Assembly: GCF_900113485.1 (NCBI RefSeq)
Contig: NZ_FOPM01000014.1
Location: 1 to 64,000, forward strand
Direction of reading: 5' to 3'
Length of the DNA: 64,000 nucleotides
Origin: Methylobacterium gossipiicola
GTDB lineage: Bacteria > Pseudomonadota > Alphaproteobacteria > Rhizobiales > Beijerinckiaceae
The position numbers and the translations under genes were made by a program. Below are positions 38,132 to 49,193 of this stretch, piece by piece (within the stretch, counting starts at the first letter, position 1; the number at the start of each line of letters is the position of its first letter). Under the pieces are notes generated by a model. It saw only the letters and a list, made by a program, of their open reading frames with translations. It was not told the DNA's origin and ran no database searches.

Positions 38132-39328
38132 GTGCCAGCATCCTTCGATCGTTCGCCGCTCGGCCTCGCCCAGGCCCTGATCCGCTGCCCGTCCGTCACG
38201 CCGGAGGAGGGCGGCGCCCTCGCCTGGCTCGGCGGCGTGCTGGAGACGGCCGGCTTCACGGTGCATCGCCCGCGCTTCTCTGAGGCCGGCACGCCCGATA
38301 TCGACAACCTCTACGCCCGCATCGGCACCGGGGCGCCCTACCTGCTGTTCGCCGGCCATACCGACGTGGTGCCGACGGGAGACGTCGCCGCCTGGCGCCA
38401 CGCGCCGTTCGCCGGCACGGTGGCGGACGGGGTGCTGTACGGACGCGGCGCCGTCGACATGAAGGGCGGCATCGCCTGCATGCTCGCCGCCGCCCTCGAC
38501 TATCTCGAGGCCGCCGGACCCGCCTTCACCGGCTCCCTCGGCTTCCTCATCACCGGGGACGAGGAGGGGCCGGCCGTCAACGGCACCGTCAAGCTCCTCG
38601 AATGGGCGCAGGCGCGGGGCGAGCGCTTCGACCATTGCCTGCTCGGGGAGCCGACGAACCCCGAACGCCTCGGCGACATGATCAAGATCGGCCGGCGCGG
38701 CTCCCTCACGGGCAAGCTCACCGTGCAGGGCCGCCAGGGGCACGTCGCCTATCCGCACAGGGCCGAGAATCCGATCCCTGGGATGCTGCGCCTCGCGGGG
38801 GCGCTGCTGGCCGAGCCCCTCGACGGCGGCACCTCGCATTTCGACGCCTCGAACCTCGAATTCACCACCCTCGACGTCGGCAATCCCGCCACCAACGTCA
38901 TCCCGGCGGAGGCGCGGGCGACGTTCAACATCCGCTTCAATGACCTCTGGACCGCCGAGACCCTGGGGGCGGAGATCCGGGCGCGCCTCGATCGTGCCGC
39001 CGGCGACACCGTGCGCTACGGCCTCGATCTCCTGCCCTCGAACTCCCCCGCCTTCCTCACGGAGCCGGACGCCTTCACCGACCTGGTGATGGCGGCCATC
39101 GAGACCGAGACGGGCCAGGTGCCGCAGCTCTCGACCACGGGCGGCACCTCGGATGCCCGCTTCATCAAGGACGCCTGCCCGGTCATCGAGTTCGGCCTCG
39201 TGGGCGAGACCATGCACCAGACCGACGAATGCGTCGCCGTTGCCGATCTGAACCGGCTCACGGCAATCTACACGCGGGTGATCGCGGCTTACTTCGCGGC
39301 TTCGGCGCGGTCCGCACCGGGCGGTTGA
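38132..39328 (+). CDS. dapE: Succinyl-diaminopimelate desuccinylase
   Basis: This 398-residue M20 di-zinc hydrolase makes LL-diaminopimelate for lysine and peptidoglycan. Metal and catalytic residues are visible: His76 ([12 protein letters not shown]), Asp109 ([11 protein letters not shown]), Glu144-Glu145 ([12 protein letters not shown]) and a late His (GETMHQTDE). The substrate segment is [14 protein letters not shown]. The start is GTG. Its 3' end overlaps the convergent membrane-protein gene by 40 bases. Confidence 0.95.
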   Translation: MPASFDRSPLGLAQALIRCPSVTPEEGGALAWLGGVLETAGFTVHRPRFSEAGTPDIDNLYARIGTGAPYLLFAGHTDVVPTGDVAAWRHAPFAGTVADGVLYGRGAVDMKGGIACMLAAALDYLEAAGPAFTGSLGFLITGDEEGPAVNGTVKLLEWAQARGERFDHCLLGEPTNPERLGDMIKIGRRGSLTGKLTVQGRQGHVAYPHRAENPIPGMLRLAGALLAEPLDGGTSHFDASNLEFTTLDVGNPATNVIPAEARATFNIRFNDLWTAETLGAEIRARLDRAAGDTVRYGLDLLPSNSPAFLTEPDAFTDLVMAAIETETGQVPQLSTTGGTSDARFIKDACPVIEFGLVGETMHQTDECVAVADLNRLTAIYTRVIAAYFAASARSAPGG

Positions 39329-40773
39329 TGGCCCGGCGCGGCTCCCGACATGGTGCCGGTCGATGACCCCTGATGTGTGTTCGACGCCGCCGCATTGGGG
39401 GTCGGTCGGCGCTTTTTCGTCCAGGTGCGGCAGAACCAACGGCGCCCCGGACAGGCGTGGAGATGGGCGCGGTTCGATCGAAAGCGGCGGCTGTTCTGGC
39501 CGAGGCGCTCGCCCACGGCCATGTAGATCTGACGCAGGCGCTGCACGTGTGGATCGTCGAGGCGCAACTCGATGCTGGCCCGCACCAGGGCTGCCGTGGC
39601 CGTCGGATCCGGGAGGATCTTGGGAACCAGACTTTCTCCGAGGATGACGCGCCCGACTTCGAGGAGGAGCGCTTCGTGGGCGGAATCGTGGCAGGCGGCC
39701 AAGCGCTCGAGATCGAACAGGGTTCGAATCCCGAGGGGCCAGAGATTGATGATCTTGTCGCGCCCGACGGAGCTGCAGAGCTGGGCCTGGGCGACCCAGT
39801 CCATGATCTGGTAGACCCCGTAGGGTGTTTCGACGAACAGCATCAACGGATTGGCGGCGGCGAGATTTTGCGTCGAGTGGATATGGTGGTCTTCGAGGCG
39901 CACACGAATGTCGCTGTCGATTCCATCGATGATCTCCACCGGCGTGATCTTGAACGCGTTGAAGACATCTCCCTCTTCACGCTTGAACTTCCGAAGCTTG
40001 TCTCCTTGAACGATGCCGCGGAGAACGACTTCCGGCATGACGCCCGCGAAGAAACTGGCGGCCACCACGGCGGCGATGACGAGCGGTGCCGTGATCGGGA
40101 CGTCGGTGCTGAGGAGGGCATTCGCCGCTCCGGTCCCGATCCAGAGCAATCCCACGGCGAGGATCGGGGCCAGGACCGCGCTCAGGAGCATCCGGATCGT
40201 TTCACCCACGAGGGTGCTGGGACTGAAGTCGAAATTCTTGACCGCCCGATAGAAACTCCGAAGCGCCATGAGATAGCTGCCGGCAATCGCCGCGCATAGG
40301 CCGAGCAGCCAGACGATACCGGGGTGTTCCAGGGTCGGGTAGCTCACCCCCGGCCAGCGGAAGGGGGCGGGATCGACCGCCGCAGGCGCCAGCAGAGACA
40401 GCAGAAGCGACAGAATATAGAAGACGGCGAACCCGGACAGGACGCTGAACGGGATGCTTCCGAGAATCCACGACAGGGTCGCGTAATCCTCCTTCCAACG
40501 GGAATTGTCCGGCAGCTTGGTGTTGGCGGTGACGGGGCTCGCCAACGCGACGGAACGACGCTTCGGGCCGATGAAATACTTGTATTTCACGAATTCGAAA
40601 GAGGGGATCAGCAGCGGACCCGATGCGTCGGCGATCTCGAAGACGAGGGCCAGATCCTTGATGGTCTCCTGCCGCTGTCGTTTGATCGCCTCCCGGATGG
40701 CGATGAAAATGAACGGTGACAGGGCGGCGAACGATGTGGCGACGAGAATGACGATTCGAAAGGGTGTTTCCAT
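39289..40773 (-). CDS. Unrecognised integral membrane protein
   Basis: This 494-residue protein matches no family that I recognise. It has an N-terminal hydrophobic segment (residues about 5-24) and a soluble piece with [17 protein letters not shown] block of about four membrane segments lies between residues about 105 and 265 ([38 protein letters not shown] and others). A cytoplasmic-looking C-terminal half of about 230 residues follows. The last 60 residues are Arg/Pro/Thr-rich and low in complexity, and this part overlaps dapE antisense; a shorter true product is possible. ATG at 40773 was chosen over an upstream TTG. Confidence 0.7.
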   Translation of the reverse strand: METPFRIVILVATSFAALSPFIFIAIREAIKRQRQETIKDLALVFEIADASGPLLIPSFEFVKYKYFIGPKRRSVALASPVTANTKLPDNSRWKEDYATLSWILGSIPFSVLSGFAVFYILSLLLSLLAPAAVDPAPFRWPGVSYPTLEHPGIVWLLGLCAAIAGSYLMALRSFYRAVKNFDFSPSTLVGETIRMLLSAVLAPILAVGLLWIGTGAANALLSTDVPITAPLVIAAVVAASFFAGVMPEVVLRGIVQGDKLRKFKREEGDVFNAFKITPVEIIDGIDSDIRVRLEDHHIHSTQNLAAANPLMLFVETPYGVYQIMDWVAQAQLCSSVGRDKIINLWPLGIRTLFDLERLAACHDSAHEALLLEVGRVILGESLVPKILPDPTATAALVRASIELRLDDPHVQRLRQIYMAVGERLGQNSRRFRSNRAHLHACPGRRWFCRTWTKKRRPTPNAAASNTHQGSSTGTMSGAAPGHQPPGADRAEAAK

Positions 40774-40852
40774 CGTGGCCGCTCCGGCAGTCCGAGACAA
40801 TTTCGTCTAGGTTGCAGATTGCGGCGATGAATTGGAGAAAATCAACCTGATA

Positions 40853-41629
40853 TTAACTTGATAGGGTGGAATCCGCGTCCGGGTAATCCACCCCCACCAG
40901 CGTCAACCCACTGGACGGTGCCAGCGGCCCGCAGCGGCTGCGGTCGCGGCTCGCCAGGATGTCGGCGACATCCCCCGGCGTGAGCCGCCCGGAGCCGGCG
41001 AGGACCAGGGTTCCGACGAGGCCCCGGACCTGATGATGCAGGAACGAGCGGGCCGAGGCCGCCACCACGATTTCCTCCGTGAACCCCATGGGCAGGCGGG
41101 CGACGTCGAGTTGCTCCAGCGTCCGGATGGGGCTTTTCGCTTGGCATTCGGCGGCCCGGAAGGCGCTGAAATCGTGGCGGCCGAGGAGGGGCAGAGCGGC
41201 GGCCTGCATCAGGGCGAGGTCGAGGGGCCAGGGAACGTGCCAGACCCGGCCCCGGTCGAGGGCCGCCGGACTGCGCCGGTTGAGGATGCGGTACCGGTAA
41301 TGCCGGCGGATCGCCGAATGACGGGCGTTGAACGAGGAATCGACGATCTCGGCCGACAGGATGGAGACCGGCTGCGGGCGCAGATGGGCGTTGAGGGCGT
41401 CGCGCACCACATCCGTCCGCCACGTCTTGTCGAGGTCGAGATGCGCAACCTGATGCGTGGCGTGCACGCCCGTATCGGTGCGGCCGGCGCAGGTGAGGCC
41501 GGCGGTCTCGCCCGAGAACCGCGTCACCGCCGCCTCGATGGCGCCCTGCACGGAGGCGTGCGTCGCTTGGCGCTGCCAGCCGTAGAACGGCGTTCCGTCG
41601 TACTCGATGACGAGCTTGTAGCGCGGCAT
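40853..41629 (-). CDS. truA: tRNA pseudouridine(38-40) synthase TruA
   Basis: This 258-residue enzyme makes pseudouridine at positions 38-40 of the tRNA anticodon arm. It begins YKLVIEYDGTPFYGWQRQ and has the catalytic Asp in GRTDTGVHATHQVAH. It also has the conserved NARHSAIRRHYRY and FLHHQVRGLVGTLVL segments. Its ATG shares one base with the fmt stop (TGATG), so the two genes are coupled. Confidence 0.96.
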   Translation of the reverse strand: MPRYKLVIEYDGTPFYGWQRQATHASVQGAIEAAVTRFSGETAGLTCAGRTDTGVHATHQVAHLDLDKTWRTDVVRDALNAHLRPQPVSILSAEIVDSSFNARHSAIRRHYRYRILNRRSPAALDRGRVWHVPWPLDLALMQAAALPLLGRHDFSAFRAAECQAKSPIRTLEQLDVARLPMGFTEEIVVAASARSFLHHQVRGLVGTLVLAGSGRLTPGDVADILASRDRSRCGPLAPSSGLTLVGVDYPDADSTLSS

Positions 41630-42561
41630 CAGGCGCCGAGGCGCGCGCCGGGGGCGAGGCGCGCCCCGCGGAGGAAGTCGGATCCCGTGGCCGCCCCGCC
41701 CTTGCCGGCCCGGCGCAAACCCGTGAGGCGGACGGCGCCAGTGCCGCAGGCGAGCGTGCAGGCTTCGTCCAGGATCGTGCCGGGTGTGCCCTCACCGTCG
41801 GCCACGACGGCGCCCAGAACCTTCACGCGCTCATTGCCCTTGCCGAGATCGGCCTCCACGAAGGCGCCCGGGAACGGGCTCAACCCGTTGATGTGGTTGG
41901 CGACCGCCGCCGCCGGGCGCGACCAGTCGATGCGCGCCTCGTCGTTGGTGATCTTGTGGGCGTAGACGACGCCCTCGGGCGGCTGCGGCACGAAGGTGAG
42001 GCCGTCGCCCTCCAGGCACGCGAGGGCGCGAGCCATGAGGTCGGCGCCGAGGGGCATCAGGGCATCGTGCAGGGCACCGGCGCTCATGCCGGGGGTGATG
42101 GGCAGGCGGGCCTCGAGGGCCACCGGCCCGGTATCGAGCCCCGCCTCCATCCGCATGACTCCGACGCCGCTCTCGGCGTCGCCCGCCATCACGGCGCGCT
42201 GGATCGGGGCGGCGCCACGCCAGCGCGGCAGCAGCGAGCCATGGAGGTTGAGGCAGCCGTGGTGCGGCAGGTCGAGGATGGCCTGGGGCAGCAGCATTCC
42301 GTAGGCGACCACCACGGCGACATCGGCCGCGTGCTTCCGGAAGGTCTCGACGGCCTCCGGTGTCTTCAGGGTCGCGGGCGTCAGCACCGGAGCCCCGAGT
42401 CCCTCGGCCATCACCTGCACGGGGGAGGGCTTCAGGGCCATACCGCGCCCGGCCTTGGCCGGCGCGCGGGTGTAGACGGCCGCGATGGTGTGGCCGTCGG
42501 CGTGGAGACGCGCCAGCGTCGGTACGGCGAAATCCGGCGTGCCCATGAACACGACGCGCAT
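41629..42561 (-). CDS. fmt: Methionyl-tRNA formyltransferase
   Basis: This 310-residue enzyme formylates initiator Met-tRNA. It shows MRVVFMGTPDFAVPTL and the catalytic Asn/His region NLHGSLLPRWRGAAPIQRAV, with the later MRMEAGLDTGPVA. It lies 22 bases after def and is coupled to truA, giving the common def-fmt-truA order. Confidence 0.97.
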   Translation of the reverse strand: MRVVFMGTPDFAVPTLARLHADGHTIAAVYTRAPAKAGRGMALKPSPVQVMAEGLGAPVLTPATLKTPEAVETFRKHAADVAVVVAYGMLLPQAILDLPHHGCLNLHGSLLPRWRGAAPIQRAVMAGDAESGVGVMRMEAGLDTGPVALEARLPITPGMSAGALHDALMPLGADLMARALACLEGDGLTFVPQPPEGVVYAHKITNDEARIDWSRPAAAVANHINGLSPFPGAFVEADLGKGNERVKVLGAVVADGEGTPGTILDEACTLACGTGAVRLTGLRRAGKGGAATGSDFLRGARLAPGARLGA

Positions 42562-42583
42562 CGGTCGATCCTCAGGCTGAGCG

Positions 42584-43099
42584 TCAGGCGGCGTCGCGCT
42601 TGGCCGCCTTGGTGAACTTCTTCATCACCCGGTCGCGCTTCAGCTTCGACAGGTGATCGATGAACAGCACGCCGTTGAGGTGGTCGATCTCATGCTGGAT
42701 ACAGGTGGACAGGAGGCCATCGGCCTCGATTTCCTGCGTCGCCCCGTCGAGATCGCGAAACCGCACCCGAACCCGGTCGGGTCGCTCGACCTCGCCGTAA
42801 TATTCGGGGATCGACAGACACCCCTCGTCGTAGCAGCGCTTCTCTTCCGAGCCCCAGACGATCTCGGGATCGAGGAAGATCTGGGGCCGGCGGGCATCCT
42901 CGTCCTTCGAGGTGTCGATGGTGACGACGCGCTTGGCCACCCCGATCTGGATCGCCGCGAGGCCGACGCCGGGGGCGTCGTACATCGTCTCGAACATGTC
43001 GGCGACGAGGGTCCGGATCTCGTCCGTCACGGGGCCGACGGGCTCCGAGACCTTGCGCAGGATCGGATCGGGCAGGATGACGAGGGGACGGATGGTCAT
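42584..43099 (-). CDS. def: Peptide deformylase
   Basis: This 171-residue metalloenzyme removes the formyl group from nascent proteins. All three motifs are present: [17 protein letters not shown] (metal-binding Cys) and QHEIDHLNG (two metal-binding His and catalytic Glu). I start it at the ATG before [14 protein letters not shown]; a start 10 codons earlier is possible. Confidence 0.97.
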   Translation of the reverse strand: MTIRPLVILPDPILRKVSEPVGPVTDEIRTLVADMFETMYDAPGVGLAAIQIGVAKRVVTIDTSKDEDARRPQIFLDPEIVWGSEEKRCYDEGCLSIPEYYGEVERPDRVRVRFRDLDGATQEIEADGLLSTCIQHEIDHLNGVLFIDHLSKLKRDRVMKKFTKAAKRDAA

Positions 43100-43209
43100 G
43101 GCTTCGAGCTTCGGACTGGGGCTTGGCATGGGGAGGCAGCGGCGCCCCGGTCCTCAGCAGATACGGTCGCGCCGATGTGGGGTCAAATGCCCGGCCCGGC
43201 GCCGCGCGA

Positions 43210-43815
43210 TCAGAACGGCGTACGGCTGCGGATCGCGGCCGTCAGCGTGCCCTCGTCGAGGTAATCGAGTTCGCCGCCCACGGGGACGCCGTGGGCGAGG
43301 CGGGTCACCTTCAGGCCGTGCCCTTTCAGCGATTCGGTCACGTAATGCGCCGTGGTCTGTCCATCGACGGTGGCGTTGAGCGCCAGGATGATTTCCCGCA
43401 TGGCGGGATCGGCGGCGCGGGACACGAGGCTGTCGAGGTTGAGATCCTCGGGCCGCACGCCGTCCAGGGCCGAGAGCACGCCGCCCAGCACGTGATAGCG
43501 CGCGGTCACGGCGCCCGAGCGTTCGAGGGCCCAGAGATCCGAGACGTCCTCAACCACCACCAGGGTCGAGGGATCGCGGGTCGGATCGCGGCAGATGGTA
43601 CAGGGTTCGGTGGTGTCGACGTTGCCACAGGTGCTGCAGACCATGATGCGCTCGCACGCCACCCGCATGGCCTCGGCCAGGGGCGCCAGCATGGTCTCGC
43701 GCTTCTTGATGAGCTGGAGCGCCGCGCGCCGGGCCGAGCGGGGGCCGAGGCCGGGCATCCGCGCGAGAAGCTGGATCAGGCGCTCGATCTCGGGACCGGC
43801 GACGGCTTTGGGCAT
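43210..43815 (-). CDS. recR: Recombination mediator RecR
   Basis: This 201-residue protein acts with RecO/RecF to load RecA at gaps. It has the N-terminal helix-hairpin-helix ([19 protein letters not shown]), a four-Cys zinc finger ([18 protein letters not shown]) and a Toprim domain ([17 protein letters not shown]). It is normally next to ybaB in these bacteria; here the divergent pckA gene lies between them. Confidence 0.97.
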   Translation of the reverse strand: MPKAVAGPEIERLIQLLARMPGLGPRSARRAALQLIKKRETMLAPLAEAMRVACERIMVCSTCGNVDTTEPCTICRDPTRDPSTLVVVEDVSDLWALERSGAVTARYHVLGGVLSALDGVRPEDLNLDSLVSRAADPAMREIILALNATVDGQTTAHYVTESLKGHGLKVTRLAHGVPVGGELDYLDEGTLTAAIRSRTPF

Positions 43816-44143
43816 GAACGGTCCGTTGGGGCTCGCGTGGCCGGGCCGAGGCCACGGCGGGGTTCGCGGGGGAGGGCGGGGCGCCCGCAACGGGGCAAGA
43901 CACATATAGGCCGATGTCTCCGCGGTTTCGCCCCCATGGGCGAAGCGCGGCCGAAAGCCCGCGACCGCAAATTATTTTTGCGTTGTCGCAAGTGTGATTT
44001 CTCGGCAAGACTTGAGCACCTGGGCAAAAACGGTGACTCGTGGGGCGGCGAACCTGCGCGCGGCGGACCTGAACGACCGCGCGGACGCTCCATCGAACGA
44101 GTCCGGCCCGGTGGAGCGATCAGGGGCCCGAGGAGACATGCCC
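43816..44143. promoter_or_regulatory. Divergent region between recR and pckA
   Basis: These 328 bases contain no credible gene. An AT-rich patch at 43969-44000 holds the small palindrome TTGCGTTGTCGCAA (43978-43991) and may be the pckA promoter region. AGGAG at 44131-44135 is 8 bases from the chosen pckA ATG. Confidence 0.5.
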
Positions 44144-45763
<1,620 letters not shown>

Positions 45764-45802
45764 GCCGAAAGGGGGGCGGCCTTGGGCCACCTCCGGTTTA
45801 TC

Positions 45803-46123
45803 CTAAAACAGCTTCAGGCCGGGGGGGAGGGGCAGGCCCTTGGTGAGTTCGCTCATCCGCTCGGCGGCGACGCCCTCGGCCTTGACCCGGGCATCGTTCA
45901 TGGCGGCGACGATGAGATCTTCCAGGATCTCGCGCTCGTCGGGGTTCATCAGCGCCGGATCGAGCTGCACGCCCTTCACCTGCCCCTTGGCCGTCATGGT
46001 CACCCGCACGGCGCCGCCGCCGGAGACGCCTTGCACCTCGACGGTGTCGAGTTCGCCCTGGAGGGCGGCCATCTTCTCCTGCATGGCCTGAGCCTGCTTC
46101 ATCATGCCCATGAGGTCGCGCAT
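45803..46123 (-). CDS. ybaB: YbaB/EbfC-family nucleoid-associated protein
   Basis: This 106-residue DNA-binding protein has the N-terminal coiled helix MMKQAQAMQEKMAALQGEL, the sheet segment GGGAVRVTMTAKGQV and LEDLIVAAMNDARVKAEG. It lies 60 bases after dnaX on the same strand, as is usual. The role in vivo is chromosome binding with poorly defined effects. Confidence 0.94.
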   Translation of the reverse strand: MRDLMGMMKQAQAMQEKMAALQGELDTVEVQGVSGGGAVRVTMTAKGQVKGVQLDPALMNPDEREILEDLIVAAMNDARVKAEGVAAERMSELTKGLPLPPGLKLF

Positions 46124-46183
46124 CGTCGGAGGTCCTTCGAATCTTGGGGTCGTGATGGAGGTGGGGACGGCGCGTGGCCGGCG

Positions 46184-48061
46184 CTATGCCTCGCCGTCCG
46201 GTTCCTCGGTCTCCGCCTCGCCCGTTGGCGGGGCTTCGGCCGCGATGTCGGGGGCACGGTCGCGGACATCGACGATCTGGGCGCCCGGAAAACCAGCCAT
46301 CACGGCCCGCACCAGGGGATGGGCGGCGGCGTTCTGGTGCCGGGTCTCCGTGGCGGCCCGCGCCGTGGCGTCGAGGGTCGGTTCGCCCGCTTCCTTCGAC
46401 AGGGCGACGATCCAGCGCCGGCCCGTCCACAGGTCGAGGGCCCGGGCGAGGTCGTTGGCGAGCGTCTGGCGTCCACCCTCGGTGAGACGAAACTCGATGC
46501 GGCCTTCCTCGAAGCGCACGAGATGGACTTCACGCTCCAGGGCCATCTTCAGGCCGATGTCGCGTTTGGTGTCGGCGAGCGCCACCACGTCGGTGAACCG
46601 GGTGAGGCGCGGCCCCTCGGGTTCCGGCGCCGCCACCGGGGCGATGGATGGCGTCGGAGAGGGGGCCACCATGGTGAGGGCCGGGCGGCCGCCGCCCGCC
46701 GCCATGGCGACGGGCGCGCGCGGCGGTGCTTCGGAGGAGAAGGTCGGAATCGGCGGCAGGGGCGGGCGGCCCTGGGCCATGATCGGAGCGCCGCCCGAGG
46801 CGGGGTCCGACGCGGATCGGCTCGGGGCGGCCAGGGCCTCGCCCCGAGCCTGTCGCAGGGCTTCGTCCGGGGTCGGCAGGTCGGCGGCGTAGGCGAGGCG
46901 CACCAGGGCCATCTCGGCGGCGGCGAGGGGACGCGTCGCCGTCTGTACCTCGGGAATCGCCTTCAGCAGGATCTGCCAAGCCCGCGACAGCACCCGGACG
47001 GACAGCTTGCGGGCGAAATCTCCACCCCGCGCGCGCTCGGCCTCGCTCAGGGTCGGGTCGGCGGCCGCCTCCTCCGGCACGAGCTTCAGGCGGGTGACGA
47101 GGTGGGTGAAGCTCGCGAGATCGGAGAGGATCACGGCCGGATCGGCTCCGGCCTCGTATTGCCCACGCACTTCGGCGAAGCTCGTCGGAATGTCGCCCCG
47201 CATCACCGCCTCGAACAGGTCGACGATGCGGCCCCGGTCGGCGAGGCCGAGCATGTCGCGCACGCCCTGCGCGGTGACGAGGCCGGCGCCGTGCGCGATG
47301 GCCTGATCGAGGAGCGAGAGGGCGTCGCGCACGGAGCCTTCGGCCGCCCGGGTGATGGCCGCGAGCGCCTCTGAATCGGCCTCGACGGATTCGGCGGCGC
47401 AGATTTTCGCGAGATGGGCCACGAGGGTGTCGGCCTCGACGCGGCGCAGGTCGAAGCGCTGGCACCGCGACAGGATCGTCACCGGGACCTTGCGGATCTC
47501 CGTGGTGGCGAACACGAATTTCGCGTGGGGCGGCGGCTCCTCCAGGGTCTTCAGGAAGGCGTTGAACGCCTTCTCGGAGAGCATGTGGACCTCGTCGACG
47601 ATGTAAACCTTGTAGCGGGCCTCCGTGGGTGAATACCGGATGCCGTCGATGATCCCGCGGACATCGTCGATGCCGGTGTGCGAGGCGGCATCCATCTCCA
47701 GCACGTCCATGTGCCGGGATTCCATGATCGCCCGGCAATGCCGGCCGAGTTCCGGCATGGCGATGGTGGGGCCTGTATCGGGATGACCGTCGCGGACGTA
47801 GTTCAGGCCACGCGCCAGGATCCGGGCCGTGGTGGTCTTGCCGACGCCGCGCACGCCGGTCAGCATCCACGCCTGAGGGATGCGGTTGGCCGCGAAGGCG
47901 TTGGCCAAGGTCCGCACCATGGCGCCCTGTCCGATGAGATCGTCGAAATTCTGGGGGCGATACTTGCGGGCGAGCACCCGGTAGGGCGTCGCGGCGGGCG
48001 CCGGCTCGGGGAAGCCCGGCAGGCCGGGGGCGTCGCTCAAATCGCCGGAGGTCGCGTCCAT
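46184..48061 (-). CDS. dnaX: DNA polymerase III subunits gamma/tau
   Basis: This 625-residue clamp-loader ATPase has Walker A GVRGVGKTT at residues 69-77, EMDAASHTGIDDVRG, Walker B-like KVYIVDEVHMLS and the sensor segment TILSRCQRFDLRR. The C-terminal 230 residues are a Pro/Ala-rich linker and a tau-like domain. The zinc-finger region has only one recognisable Cys (GRHCRAIM), as I expect in this bacterial group. It is preceded by the SRP RNA gene and followed by ybaB. Confidence 0.95.
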   Translation of the reverse strand: MDATSGDLSDAPGLPGFPEPAPAATPYRVLARKYRPQNFDDLIGQGAMVRTLANAFAANRIPQAWMLTGVRGVGKTTTARILARGLNYVRDGHPDTGPTIAMPELGRHCRAIMESRHMDVLEMDAASHTGIDDVRGIIDGIRYSPTEARYKVYIVDEVHMLSEKAFNAFLKTLEEPPPHAKFVFATTEIRKVPVTILSRCQRFDLRRVEADTLVAHLAKICAAESVEADSEALAAITRAAEGSVRDALSLLDQAIAHGAGLVTAQGVRDMLGLADRGRIVDLFEAVMRGDIPTSFAEVRGQYEAGADPAVILSDLASFTHLVTRLKLVPEEAAADPTLSEAERARGGDFARKLSVRVLSRAWQILLKAIPEVQTATRPLAAAEMALVRLAYAADLPTPDEALRQARGEALAAPSRSASDPASGGAPIMAQGRPPLPPIPTFSSEAPPRAPVAMAAGGGRPALTMVAPSPTPSIAPVAAPEPEGPRLTRFTDVVALADTKRDIGLKMALEREVHLVRFEEGRIEFRLTEGGRQTLANDLARALDLWTGRRWIVALSKEAGEPTLDATARAATETRHQNAAAHPLVRAVMAGFPGAQIVDVRDRAPDIAAEAPPTGEAETEEPDGEA

Positions 48062-48136
48062 GCCGCCTTGCGTGGTTTGGCACCGCCCTGGTCGGAGGGT
48101 GCCGCCACGCGGGCTACTTGACGAGAAACGAAAGGT

Positions 48137-48230
48137 GGGAGGCTGGACGAAGACCCGCTCGGTCTCGTTAGGGCTGCTTCCTTCCGGACCTGACCCGGTT
48201 GGCGAGTGAAACGTCCCTCGCCAACCTCCC
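48137..48230 (-). ncRNA. ffs: Signal recognition particle RNA (small bacterial 4.5S type)
   Basis: On the minus strand the universally conserved core GGTCAGGTCCGGAAGGAAGC is present. The ends GGGAGGTTGG and CCAGCCTCCC pair over 10 bp with one G-U. The apical part GGTTGGCGAG ... CTCGCCAACC also pairs. The length of about 94 nt fits the short SRP RNA. A T-rich stretch follows the 3' end. The gene lies about 75 bases upstream of dnaX, the usual neighbour. It would bind Ffh for membrane protein targeting. Confidence 0.95.
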
Positions 48231-48302
48231 GTGCGCTATATGGCCGGGGTCGGCGGCGGATGCAAGCGGACGAATCGGAGCAAAGGCGTGAGGGAGCGTT
48301 CC

Positions 48303-48761
48303 ATGATGTCGTGGCGTGCGGGACAAATCGGTATCGTTCTGATCCTTGCGGCCTCGAACGCCCTCGCGGTTCCGGATCGCGCGCGATCCTGGGCCGGAAC
48401 CTATACCTACGAACACAGCGCCGGTCGGACGGTGGGCGGCTCGGGCATCGTCGTCGCCTATCGCCTCACCGTCGCGCCGGGACGGGGAAACCGCGATTGC
48501 CTGCTCCGAATCGAGGGCTTCCAGACCAACGAGACCATCGTGTGCAAGATCGACGGCGACGCGGCCGCGATCACGGTCAGCTTCCACACCTACGGGGACG
48601 GACGGACCGTCAACGTCTACGGAACCCGGGTCTACGATGTCGGGGCGCCACTGTTCGGCCTGGGCCGGTCCGCTGCCTCCCTCATGACGCGTTGGAAGGC
48701 GCTCACGCCCGAGGGCGTGAGCACGGATACGCAGGTGCCCGCGTTCGAGCGGCGGCGGTGA
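48303..48761 (+). CDS. Exported protein of unknown function
   Basis: This 152-residue protein has an N-terminal signal peptide (AGQIGIVLILAASNALA, cleavage near AVPDRA). The mature part contains WAGTYTYEHSAGRTVGGSG and IEGFQTNETIVCKIDG, with alternating strands suggestive of a small beta-sandwich or barrel. Two Cys could pair. I do not recognise a family with confidence. GAGGGA precedes the ATG. It is a single gene between ffs and a convergent PepSY-like gene. Confidence 0.72.
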   Translation: MMSWRAGQIGIVLILAASNALAVPDRARSWAGTYTYEHSAGRTVGGSGIVVAYRLTVAPGRGNRDCLLRIEGFQTNETIVCKIDGDAAAITVSFHTYGDGRTVNVYGTRVYDVGAPLFGLGRSAASLMTRWKALTPEGVSTDTQVPAFERRR

Positions 48762-48777
48762 CGCCGCCGAAGAGGAC

Positions 48778-49041
48778 TTATTCGGCCTTGCGCTTGACGA
48801 TGGCGAAGGTCTTCGGATCGAGTTCGAGGTCGAACTGCTTGCCGTTGGCGTCGATGGCGTCGTCCACCTCGATCTCGTCGTCCTCGACCTCGATCTTCTT
48901 CCACTTGGTGAAGCCCGCTTCCTTCAGCACACCCTCGATCTTGGTGAGTTCGGCGGGGGTGGGGGCGCGGTCGGCATAGGCCGAGCCGGTGAAGGCGATC
49001 CCGAGGGCGAGGGCGGCGAGGCCGGCGGTCTTGAACGACAT
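48778..49041 (-). CDS. Small secreted PepSY-like protein
   Basis: This 87-residue protein has the signal peptide MSFKTAGLAALALGIAFTGS (cleavage after AYA). A single PepSY-like unit follows: TKIEGVLKEAGFTKWKKIEV, an acidic strand, and FDLELDPKTFAIVKRK. Such domains often inhibit or modulate proteases or bind metals; no specific role can be given. It is convergent with the preceding exported protein gene. Confidence 0.75.
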   Translation of the reverse strand: MSFKTAGLAALALGIAFTGSAYADRAPTPAELTKIEGVLKEAGFTKWKKIEVEDDEIEVDDAIDANGKQFDLELDPKTFAIVKRKAE

Positions 49042-49193
49042 GCGGTGTCCTTGTGTGAATGTTGAGACGCGGACCGAACGACGGATCGCCCGATTCTGTT
49101 CCCGGTCCCTGTGAACGCGCGCGCGTCGGTTGTTTCCGCGCGTGCTGCCGCCTAGGCTTGCGCCACCCGATCGATCCCGCAGGGCAGTGAACC

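Noticed and set aside
39724..39740. GGTTCGAATCC, resembling a tRNA T-loop
   Set aside because: It lies inside the coding sequence of the membrane protein and no acceptor, D or anticodon arm can be folded around it.
43978..43991. TTGCGTTGTCGCAA palindrome upstream of pckA as an operator
   Set aside because: Arms are only 5 bp and no regulator can be named; kept only as a note in the intergenic entry.
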